NCBI RefSeq assembly: GCF_014650815.1
Contig: NZ_BMVR01000007.1
Span: 62,001 to 126,000, forward strand
From: Streptomyces flavofungini
GTDB taxonomy: Bacteria > Actinomycetota > Actinomycetes > Streptomycetales > Streptomycetaceae
Length of the DNA: 64,000 nt
Direction of reading: 5' to 3'
Part shown: piece by piece, positions 8,386-15,538 of the stretch
How positions within the stretch are numbered: the first letter of the stretch is position 1
How the letters are laid out: each line of letters opens with the position of its first letter
Program-made: the position numbers and the translations under genes
Notes under the pieces: model-generated
Databases searched by the model: none
What the model was told of the DNA's origin: nothing
Seen by the model: only the letters and a program-made list of their open reading frames with translations

Positions 8386-8988
8386 GGTGCCCCCAACTCA
8401 CCGCTCCGGATCTATCGCACCGCGGACGGCGGGGCCACCTGGCAACTGGTGTTCCGCAACTCGGTGCCGAACGCCTTCTACGACTGCGTGGCGTTCTTCG
8501 ACGACCGCCACGGCCTCGCCGTGAGTGACCCTGTCGGCGGCAAGTTCCCTGAGGGCGGCGGCTCGACGTGGCGCCCGGCACCGGCCGACGGAATGCCTGC
8601 CGCGACCCCCGACGACGGTGCCTTGGCGACCGGCACGTGCATGATCGCGCACGACCGGCGCCACGCCTGGTTCGGCACGACCGGCACCCGCGGCGGAGCC
8701 GGCCACAACCCTCAGGTGTTCCATACCGCGGACGGCGGCAGGACATGGAGTGCCGCCGACACCCCGATCCCCGGCGGGTTCCGCAACAGCGTGGCCTGGG
8801 TTCCCGGCGGTGGGCACACCGCTGTCGCGGTCGGCCCCAACGGCAGCGATGTGAGCACCGACGGCGGAAGGTCCTGGACGCGGTTCGACCGAGCCCGCCT
8901 GCTGGGAGTCAACTGTCTGCCCGGAGCGGGGTGCTGGGCCGTCGGGGAGCACGGCACGGCGGCTCGACTCGTCATCCGTCACCCTTGA
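8386..8988 (+). pseudogene. Decayed BNR/YCF48-type beta-propeller protein
   Basis: The open frame reads IYRTADGGATWQ, AFYDCVAFFDDRHGLAVSDP, later FHTADGGRTWSAADTPI and VSTDGGRSWTRF: four BNR-type Asp-box segments of a secreted sialidase-like/photosystem-assembly-like propeller. The first half (signal peptide and first blades) is missing because the frame closes with a TGA at 8383. The surviving part also lacks expected spacer segments after VGGKF and after PIPGG, so it seems to have lost at least two internal pieces. GTG 8449 could start a 179-residue remnant, but it has no ribosome site. The upstream stretch 8119-8385 holds no gene I can support. Confidence 0.65.
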
Positions 8989-9325
8989 CGGACTGTCGTG
9001 GATCCGGGTTGAGGAACTCGGCTCGGTCGCCTTCGTCTTGGTGTCGCTCTCGACAGCCGCCGAGGCCGACCGATTGGGGGAGCCGCCCTTGGCCGGACGT
9101 GCTGTCGATTCTGGATGAATCCCGTCGGTGTCCGGGGAAACATCGCGCGGGCGTGATCATCGTATCGAGTTAATGTCGACGACTTCCTTGGCATGCACGG
9201 CGAGGCGGCTATTAGTGTTCCTCGGGATCTGGACTGATTCCATCTTATTTGCCCCTCTTTCGCTCCCGTTGACCAGTGACGCCCGTATCCGCGCGTCACT
9301 GCCCTGACCAAGGAGAGCTCGCCCG
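8989..9325. promoter_or_regulatory. Intergenic region with promoter of the 2-MIB cluster
   Basis: Less GC-rich than its surroundings. A possible promoter is TTGGCA (9188-9193), 16 bp, TATTAG (9210-9215), leaving about 105 nt of leader to the encapsulin ATG. AAGGAG at 9310-9315 is the ribosome site. No gene is evident between 8989 and 9180. Confidence 0.45.
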
Positions 9326-10738
9326 ATGACTGTTGACTCCCACCTGGAAGCACGACCGGAGCCGCCCCGGCAATCCAGCCTGGGAACGGCGGCTGCGCGC
9401 AACCTCGCCAACACGACCAAGTCCGCCCCGCAGATGCAGGAGATCACCTCTCGCTGGCTGCTGCGGATGCTCCCCTGGGTGGAGACCAAGGGCGGGGCCT
9501 ACCGGGTGAACCGTCGTCTGAGCTACACCGTCGGCGACGGGACCGTGGAGTTCATTCAGGACGGCGGCGACGTCCGGGTGATCCCCCGTGAGCTCGGTGA
9601 ACTGGCACTGCTGCGCGGCTTCGACGACGTGGAGGTGCTGACCGCCCTCGCCGATCGATGCGTCCAGCGCGACTTCCGGATCGGCGAGACGCTGGTGGAG
9701 CGCGGGACGCCGGCCGACCGGCTGTACCTGATCGCCCACGGCCGCATCAGCCAGTCCGCGGTGGGGCCTTATGGCGACGAGCTCGCTCTGGACGTACTCG
9801 CCGATGGCGACCACTTCGGAGAGACCGCGCTGCTGGACGAGGACGCCCGGTGGGAGCAGACCGCCACCGCGGAGACCTCGGGCACCCTGCTGAGCCTGTC
9901 ACGCGCCGAGTTCGCGGCCGTGGTGTCCGCAGCGCCGGGCCTCCAGAGCCACGTCGAAGCGTTCACATCGCTGTCCCGTCGGCGGCAGAACCACCGCGGC
10001 GAGGCGGAGATCGCGATGTCGGCAGGCCACACCGGCGAGCATGAACTGCCCGGCGCGTTCGTCGACTACGAAGAGAAGCCGCGCGAGTACGAACTCTCGG
10101 TCGCGCAGACCATTCTGCGGATCCACACGAGGGTCGCCGACCTCTTCAACGGGCCGATGAACCAGACCAAGGAGCAGCTCAGGCTCACCATCGAGGCGCT
10201 GCGCGAGCGCCAGGAGCACGAGCTGATCAACAACCGGGAGTTCGGCCTGCTGCACAACGCCGACTTCAAGCAGCGCCTCCAGCCGCACGCCGGCCCGCCG
10301 ACCCCGGACGACATGGACGAGCTGCTCTGCCGCCGGCGCGGCTCGAAGTTCTATCTGGCCCACCCCAGGGCGATCGCGGCGATCGGGCGTGAGTTCAACG
10401 CGCGCGGGCTCTGCCCGGACAACGTCGACCTCGGCGGCCAGCAGGTCCCGGCCTGGCGCGGGGTGCCGATCCTCCCCTGCAACAAGATCCCCATCACGAA
10501 GGAGAAGACCAGCTCGATCCTCTGCATGCGTACCGGCGAGGAGAACCAGGGCGTCGTCGGACTGCACCAGACCGGTCTGCCGGACGAGTACGAACCGGGT
10601 CTGTCGGTCCGCTTCATGGGCCTCGACGAGAAGGCGATCACGTCCTACCTCGTCAGCACCTACTACTCCGCCGCGATCCTCGTGCCGGACGCGGTGGGTG
10701 TGCTGGAGAACGTGCAGATCGCCAGCTGGCCCAGGTAG
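9326..10738 (+). CDS. Family 2B encapsulin shell protein with cNMP-binding domain
   Basis: 470 residues. Residues about 90-210 are a cyclic-nucleotide-binding domain (LLRGFDDVEVL, RGTPADRLYLIAHG, DHFGETALL), set into a larger protein whose N- and C-terminal parts correspond to the HK97-like shell fold of family 2 encapsulins (established for the homologous gene next to 2-methylisoborneol synthase in streptomycetes; older annotation is cyclic nucleotide-binding or EshA-like protein). The shell packages the terpene synthase encoded immediately downstream. No signal peptide or membrane segment. AAGGAG lies ten bases before the ATG. The phosphate-binding cassette looks intact (FGE..LLDEDARWEQTATA), so nucleotide binding is plausible but not proven. 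Confidence 0.9.
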   Translation: MTVDSHLEARPEPPRQSSLGTAAARNLANTTKSAPQMQEITSRWLLRMLPWVETKGGAYRVNRRLSYTVGDGTVEFIQDGGDVRVIPRELGELALLRGFDDVEVLTALADRCVQRDFRIGETLVERGTPADRLYLIAHGRISQSAVGPYGDELALDVLADGDHFGETALLDEDARWEQTATAETSGTLLSLSRAEFAAVVSAAPGLQSHVEAFTSLSRRRQNHRGEAEIAMSAGHTGEHELPGAFVDYEEKPREYELSVAQTILRIHTRVADLFNGPMNQTKEQLRLTIEALRERQEHELINNREFGLLHNADFKQRLQPHAGPPTPDDMDELLCRRRGSKFYLAHPRAIAAIGREFNARGLCPDNVDLGGQQVPAWRGVPILPCNKIPITKEKTSSILCMRTGEENQGVVGLHQTGLPDEYEPGLSVRFMGLDEKAITSYLVSTYYSAAILVPDAVGVLENVQIASWPR

Positions 10739-10846
10739 CGCACCCGGCCGGCACGGCAGGGCGAGACATCCCGGACCCTCCGGGACGGTCGCGCATGCCC
10801 GAGGTCCGGCCCCGGGACAACCTCCCACCCCACCAAGGAGAATTGG

Positions 10847-12160
10847 ATGCCCTCGCCTGAGCTGACACCTCCGCAGTCGAGCCTGCCAGAGGCCGCTTCT
10901 CACTTCGGGGCGCATGTACTCACTGACGCCGCGGCCCGTGCCTGCGACATCAAGGCCGCCACCGGCGGTCCACCCTGCGCACCTTCCTTGCCCGCCCCAC
11001 CTGCGATCTCCGTACCCGGCCCGGCTGCCATCGAGGCCCCGACAGCCGAGGTGCCGCCCCCGAACGCCGACCTCGAACGGATCCTGCGCGGCCCCAGCGG
11101 CCTGGGCACGGCGGGTCTGCGCCTGATCGTGCGGGAGGAGCCCCCGACGCCGCCGCCGGAGCCGTCGGCGGCCACGGCGGAAGGCAGGCCGATCCCGGGC
11201 CTCTACCACCACCCGGTGCCCGAGCCCGACCCGGTGCGGGTCGAGGAGGTCAGCCGCAGGATCAAGTCCTGGGCGGTGGACGAGGTCGCCCTGTACCCCG
11301 AGGACTGGGCGGAGGAGTTCGACGGCTTCTCCGTGGGCCGCTACATGGTCGGCTGCCATCCGGACGCGCCCACCGTCGACCACCTGATGGTTGCCACCCG
11401 CCTGATGGTGGCAGAGAACGCGGTGGACGACTGCTACTGCGAGGACCACGGGGGCTCGCCCGACGGTCTCGGCGAACGCCTGCTGCTGGCGCACACCGCC
11501 CTCGATCCCCTGTACACGACGCAGGAGTACCAGCCGCACTGGGCGAAGTCGCTGCACGAGGACGCGCCGCGGCGGGCCTACCGCTCCGCCATGGAGTACT
11601 TCGTCCAAGTGGCCAGCCCCTCCCAGACCGACCGGTTCCGGCACGACATGGCCCGGCTGCACATGGGGTACCTCGCCGAAGCCGCGTGGGCCCAGACGGA
11701 CCACGTCCCCGAGGTCTGGGAGTACCTGGCGATGCGCCAGTTCAACAACTTCCGCCCCTGCCCCACCATCACCGACACCGTCGGCGGCTACGAACTGCCG
11801 ATGGACCTGCACGCCCAGGCCGCCATGCAGAAGGTCATCGCACTCGCGGGGAACGCGACGACCATCGTGAACGACCTGTACTCGTACACCAAGGAACTCG
11901 ACGCTCCCGGCCGGCACCTGAACCTGCCCGTCGTGATCGCCGAACGTGAGGGCCTCTCCGACCGGGACGCCTATCTGAAGTCGGTCGAGGTCCACAACGA
12001 GCTCATGCACGACTTCGAGTCCCACGCCGCCGCCCTGGCGGCCGACTGTCCCGTCCCGAGTGCGCAGCGCTTCCTGCGGGGCGTGGCCGCGTGGGTCGAC
12101 GGCAACCACCACTGGCACCAGACCAACACCTATCGCTACAGCCTGCCCGACTTCTGGTAG
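10847..12160 (+). CDS. 2-methylisoborneol synthase
   Basis: 437 residues. Class I terpene cyclase: the metal motif DDCYCED is at 194-200 and the NSE/DTE-type triad NDLYSYTKE at 342-350; C-terminal RY near 430 is also conserved. It cyclises 2-methyl-GPP, made by the next gene, to 2-methylisoborneol, the earthy odorant. The first about 115 residues are a disordered Pro/Ala-rich extension; in this encapsulin family such an N-terminal tail serves as the cargo-loading region (established for the family). AAGGAG is six bases before the ATG. It lies 108 nt after the shell gene and 5 nt before the methyltransferase, in one operon. Confidence 0.95.
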   Translation: MPSPELTPPQSSLPEAASHFGAHVLTDAAARACDIKAATGGPPCAPSLPAPPAISVPGPAAIEAPTAEVPPPNADLERILRGPSGLGTAGLRLIVREEPPTPPPEPSAATAEGRPIPGLYHHPVPEPDPVRVEEVSRRIKSWAVDEVALYPEDWAEEFDGFSVGRYMVGCHPDAPTVDHLMVATRLMVAENAVDDCYCEDHGGSPDGLGERLLLAHTALDPLYTTQEYQPHWAKSLHEDAPRRAYRSAMEYFVQVASPSQTDRFRHDMARLHMGYLAEAAWAQTDHVPEVWEYLAMRQFNNFRPCPTITDTVGGYELPMDLHAQAAMQKVIALAGNATTIVNDLYSYTKELDAPGRHLNLPVVIAEREGLSDRDAYLKSVEVHNELMHDFESHAAALAADCPVPSAQRFLRGVAAWVDGNHHWHQTNTYRYSLPDFW

Positions 12161-12165
12161 GAAGA

Positions 12166-13059
12166 ATGGACTCATCTGTGACCAGCACCGAATTCACCGC
12201 CACCGACGCCCCTGTGCGCATCCCCGGCCCGGCGACGCCCTACCAGGGGGACATCGCCCGCTATTGGGACGGGGAGGCCAGGCCCGTGAACCTGCGTCTC
12301 GGCGATGTCGACGGTCTCTACCACCACCACTACGGCATCGGCGACGTCGACGACACCGCCCTCGGCGATCCCCAGGACAGCGAGTACGAGAAGAAACTGA
12401 TCGCCGAGCTTCACCGGCTGGAGTCGGCGCAGGCCGAAGTCCTCCTGGGACACCTCGGCGACATCGGGTCCGAGGACACGCTGGTGGACGCCGGCTGCGG
12501 CCGCGGGGGCTCGATGGTGATGGCGCACCAGCGCTTCGGATGCAAGGTCGAAGGAGTCACGTTGTCGGCCAAGCAGGCCGACTTCGCCAACCGGCGCGCC
12601 CATGAACTCCGCATCCAGGACCACGTCCGCGCCCGTGTCTGCAACATGCTCGCCACGCCCTTCGAGACCGGGCGGGCCGCGGCGTCGTGGAACAACGAGT
12701 CGAGCATGTACGTCGACCTGCAGGACCTGTTCGCCGAACACTCCCGCATCCTCAAGGTCGGCGGTCGCTATGTGACCATCACCGGCTGCTGGAACCCGCG
12801 GTACGGCCAGCCCTCGAAGTGGGTCTCCCAGATCAACGCGCACTTCGAGTGCAACATCCACTCGCGCCGTGAGTACATGCGCGCCATGGCCGACCATCGC
12901 CTCGTGCCGCAGGCCGTCGTCGACCTCACCCCCGACACCCTCCCCTACTGGGAACTGCGGGCCACGTCCTCGCTGGTCACGGGAATCGAGGACGCGTTCA
13001 TCAACTCCTACAAGGACGGCTCCTTCCAGTACCTCCTCATCGCAGCCGACCGGGTCTGA
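12166..13059 (+). CDS. Geranyl diphosphate 2-C-methyltransferase
   Basis: 297 residues from ATG 12166; GTG 12178 is a possible alternative start. SAM-dependent methyltransferase with motif I LVDAGCGRGGSMV, post-I EGVTLS and the family-typical TGCWNPRYGQPSKWVSQIN and YWELRATSSL segments. It methylates C2 of GPP to give 2-methyl-GPP for the upstream cyclase. The ribosome site GGAAG (12160-12164) overlaps the stop of the synthase gene, so the genes are coupled. A 48-bp palindrome follows its stop. Confidence 0.95.
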   Translation: MDSSVTSTEFTATDAPVRIPGPATPYQGDIARYWDGEARPVNLRLGDVDGLYHHHYGIGDVDDTALGDPQDSEYEKKLIAELHRLESAQAEVLLGHLGDIGSEDTLVDAGCGRGGSMVMAHQRFGCKVEGVTLSAKQADFANRRAHELRIQDHVRARVCNMLATPFETGRAAASWNNESSMYVDLQDLFAEHSRILKVGGRYVTITGCWNPRYGQPSKWVSQINAHFECNIHSRREYMRAMADHRLVPQAVVDLTPDTLPYWELRATSSLVTGIEDAFINSYKDGSFQYLLIAADRV

Positions 13060-13085
13060 TCTGACCACCCGCTGACCGGGCGGGC

Positions 13086-13133
13086 CCGTCCCCGTCGGCC
13101 GTGCTCTGGCCAGAGCACGGCCGACGGGGACGG
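13086..13133. terminator. 48-bp perfect palindrome terminator
   Basis: Bases 13086-13109 are the exact reverse complement of 13110-13133 (24-bp arms, no unpaired loop; centre TCTGGCCAGA). It follows the methyltransferase by about 27 bp. There is no U tract, as is common in Streptomyces. Confidence 0.8.
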
Positions 13134-13417
13134 CGGTCGGTGGGCCGAACATGCCGCGCGCACCGAGACGTTCAGTACGGGTTGAGCACGGATTCAGCAC
13201 GGGATGCCGCCGTTCGGCCGCCGCCTCGCCGTCGACGAGAACTGCAGCACCTTCGTGCCGTACCCCGTGATCGAGGGGGAGGCGCATCCCGGGCCGGCGG
13301 GGGAGGGGAGAGCGGGGCCGAACGGCTGAGTCTTATTGCACATGCATTGCAACTAGTATGGGAAGGCGGTGGGCGCGGAAAGAAAGCGCAAAATCGAACG
13401 GCGTCGGGAGAACAGTC
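13134..13417 (+). promoter_or_regulatory. Leader of tsaD-like gene with Nur-like box
   Basis: The region up to about 13330 has no gene I would defend; a 41-codon frame at 13204-13329 (MPPFGRRLAVDENC...) has no ribosome site. Then GC content falls sharply. TTGCAC-ATGCA-TTGCAA at 13336-13352 fits the nickel regulator Nur consensus as I recall it (tTGCaa-N5-ttGCAA), with one mismatch. A -10-like TAGTAT follows at 13354-13359. GGGAG at 13406-13410 is the ribosome site for ATG 13418. Confidence 0.45.
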
Positions 13418-14485
13418 ATGGCCGCCCCTCGGATCGTGCTCGGCATCGAGTCGTCCTGTGACGAGACGGGTGCGGGCCTCGTCCGCGACGGTCGCCTGCT
13501 CGGGCACGCCGTCGCGTCGAGCATGGACGAGCACGCCCGCTTCGGCGGCGTCGTCCCCGAGATCGCCGCCCGCGCCCATGTGCACGCCCTGACCCCGGTC
13601 GTCCGCCGGGCCCTCGACACGGCGGGCCTGCGCCTGCGCGACATCGGTGCGGTCGCCGTGACGACGGGCCCCGGCCTGTCGGGCGCCCTCCAGGTCGGCC
13701 TCGCCGGGGCGAAGTCGCTCGCGTACGCCCTGGACGTACCGCTGTACGGAGTGCACCACCTCGCCGGGCACGTCGCCGCCGACACTCTGGAGCACGGCCC
13801 GCTGCCCGACCCGTGCGTCGTCCTGATCGTCTCCGGCGGCCACACCTCGCTGCTGCTCGTGCGGGACCTGGCCCGCGACCCGATCACGCACCTCGGCGAC
13901 ACCCTGGACGACGCCGCGGGCGAGTGCTTCGACAAGGTCGCCCGCGTCTTCGGGCTGCCCTACCCCGGCGGTCCCGCCGTCGACCGGGCGGCACGGACCG
14001 GCGCCCCGGACGCCGTGGCGTTACCGCGCCCGCTGACCGGCCCGGGCGACGACCCGTACGCCTTCTCCTTCTCCGGCCTGAAGACCGCCGCCGCGCGCTG
14101 GGCCGAGGGCCACGCGGACGGCGGCCTGCCGGTCGCCGACGGGGCCGCCGCGCTCCAGGAAGCCATCGCCGACGTCCTCACCCGCAAGGCCGTCGCCGCC
14201 TGCGCCGCGCACGGCGTCGACACGCTCGTCGTGGTCGGCGGTGTCGCCGCCAACTCCCGGGTGCGGGCCCTGGCCGAAGAGCGGTGCCGGGCGGCCGGGA
14301 TCACCCTGCGCGTACCGCCGCTCGGCCTGTGCACCGACAACGGCGCGATGATCGCCGCCGTCGGGGACCTGCTGGTGCGCGCGGGCGCCGAACCGGCGCC
14401 GCTGGACGTGTCGATCGACCCGTCCGCGCCGCTGGAGTACGCGACCCTGCACCCCGCAGCGAGCACCGCGAGGAGGGCCGCCTGA
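13418..14485 (+). CDS. TsaD-like tRNA t6A transferase (probable paralog)
   Basis: 355 residues. Kae1/TsaD ASKHA protein: ESSCDETG at 11-18, metal-binding HHLAGH with His114 and His118, VSGGHTSLL, and VVGGVAANSRVR with a late CTDNGAMIA. The family transfers threonylcarbamoyl-AMP to A37 of ANN-decoding tRNAs (established). Streptomyces carry a canonical tsaE-tsaB-rimI-tsaD group, and here no tsaB or tsaE is nearby, so this is probably a second copy (inference). Leu202 is encoded by TTA (14021-14023), a codon read only by the bldA tRNA. The stop TGA overlaps the ATG of the GNAT gene. The shorter start with GGGAG seven bases upstream is preferred over GTG/ATG codons at 13358. Confidence 0.88.
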   Translation: MAAPRIVLGIESSCDETGAGLVRDGRLLGHAVASSMDEHARFGGVVPEIAARAHVHALTPVVRRALDTAGLRLRDIGAVAVTTGPGLSGALQVGLAGAKSLAYALDVPLYGVHHLAGHVAADTLEHGPLPDPCVVLIVSGGHTSLLLVRDLARDPITHLGDTLDDAAGECFDKVARVFGLPYPGGPAVDRAARTGAPDAVALPRPLTGPGDDPYAFSFSGLKTAAARWAEGHADGGLPVADGAAALQEAIADVLTRKAVAACAAHGVDTLVVVGGVAANSRVRALAEERCRAAGITLRVPPLGLCTDNGAMIAAVGDLLVRAGAEPAPLDVSIDPSAPLEYATLHPAASTARRAA

Positions 14486-15066
14486 TGACCGGCACCGTGC
14501 ACCGCGTCCCCGGCCCCGACCTGCTCACCCACCGCGACGGCATCCGGCAGGTCTACGCCACGGCCTTCGCCCAGCCGCCGTGGCACTCCCGGCCCGCGCA
14601 CGCGGACGACTACCTGGAACGCCTCGCGGGCGACACCGGCCGACCCGGCTTCACGGGCGCGGTGGCCCTCGACGGCGACCAGGTGGTCGGCTTCGCCACC
14701 GCCTGGACGACCGAGACGCCGCTGCCCGCCACCCGCTCCTACCCGCACGTCAGCGCCGCCCTCGGCGCCGAGCGCACCGCCGCGTGGCTGTGCGGCGGCC
14801 TGGAGGTCGACGAACTCGCCGTCGCGCCCGGCGCACACGGCCGCGGCCTCGGCCGGGCGCTCCTCGACGAGGTGACCCGCGACGCGCCCGGCGGGCGCTG
14901 CTGGCTGCTCACGTCCGTGAAGGCCGAGGCCACCGTCCGCTTCTACGAACGGCTCGGCTGGCACCAGGCCACCCGGCCCGCGCCGAACGGATACGGCACG
15001 GCCGTCTTCCTCGGCCCGCACCACCCCGCGCGCAGCGCCGTCCTGCCGCCCGCACCGGGGGCGTAG
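14485..15066 (+). CDS. GNAT N-acetyltransferase
   Basis: 193 residues. The acetyl-CoA pyrophosphate loop is VAPGAHGRGLGRALL (about 110-125) after the ELAV strand, and FYERLGW forms the last part of the fold. Start ATG 14485 shares one base with the TGA of the TsaD-like gene, so expression is coupled. The pairing echoes the canonical rimI-tsaD neighbourhood, but the sequence is longer and not clearly RimI. Substrate unknown; a protein N-terminus or small amine are options. Confidence 0.85.
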   Translation: MTGTVHRVPGPDLLTHRDGIRQVYATAFAQPPWHSRPAHADDYLERLAGDTGRPGFTGAVALDGDQVVGFATAWTTETPLPATRSYPHVSAALGAERTAAWLCGGLEVDELAVAPGAHGRGLGRALLDEVTRDAPGGRCWLLTSVKAEATVRFYERLGWHQATRPAPNGYGTAVFLGPHHPARSAVLPPAPGA

Positions 15067-15127
15067 GCCGCCGGTAGGAGCTGCCTAGGGGGCGCCGACG
15101 GCAAGTAGGGGCCGACGGCTGTGGACT

Positions 15128-15145
15128 TACTAGGACGTCCAAGTA
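15128..15145. promoter_or_regulatory. GGACGTCC-centred operator before the riboswitch leader
   Basis: TACTAGGACGTCCAAGTA is an 18-bp inverted repeat with a single mismatched pair, centred on GGACGTCC. It sits immediately in front of TATATG (15144-15149) and a few bases ahead of the cobalamin riboswitch, so it should overlap the promoter of the mmsA transcript. The binding protein is unknown. Confidence 0.5.
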
Positions 15146-15151
15146 TATGTT

Positions 15152-15312
15152 CGTGAGGAAGCCCGCGGTGCAGGGAAGCCGGTGTGAATCCGGCGCGGTC
15201 CCGCCACTGTGACCGGGGAGTTCGTTCTCGCAGGCGACAACGCCACTGACGGAGAAGTCCGTTGGGAAGGCGGGAGGACGGGCGCTGATCCGGGAGTCAG
15301 GATACCGGCCGT
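15152..15312 (+). ncRNA. Cobalamin (AdoCbl) riboswitch
   Basis: The hallmarks appear in order: GGTGTGAATCCGG (15181-15193), the GCCACTGTGA segment (15203-15212), paired peripheral stems, and the B12 box GGGAGTCAGGATACC (15292-15306). It lies in the leader of the valine-degradation operon, about 225 nt before the mmsA start, with a 21-codon frame in between. Such elements normally shut off expression when coenzyme B12 is abundant. No anti-terminator is obvious in the stretch 15313-15538. Confidence 0.93.
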
Positions 15313-15352
15313 GGGGTGTTCCGTGTTGTCCACGAGGATGGAGCAGACACGC

Positions 15353-15418
15353 ATGGCCCCGGTGCGCACTCACGACCCCGGTGATCCGGCAATGCGAGCG
15401 GCAACCCCCGCTGTCTGA
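15353..15418 (+). CDS. Candidate 21-residue leader peptide
   Basis: ATG 15353 has GGAG at 15340-15343, nine bases upstream, and reads MAPVRTHDPG...TPAV before TGA 15416-15418. It stands between the riboswitch and mmsA. If translated it could be the first cistron sensed by the riboswitch. No homology is recognised, and the chance of a spurious frame is real. Confidence 0.3.
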   Translation: MAPVRTHDPGDPAMRAATPAV

Positions 15419-15538
15419 CGGCCCTTCGGTCGTTCGCGTCCCCGTTCCGACCGTCACTCCGGCCTGCCCGCGCACGCCGCCGACGGCCGGTCGGTCGCGC
15501 CCGTCCCCGGATCCCACCTGACGAAAGAGCAGGCACTC

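Noticed and set aside
13204..13329. 41-codon gene before tsaD
   Set aside because: No ribosome site, no similarity, and it sits in a stretch between terminator and promoter.
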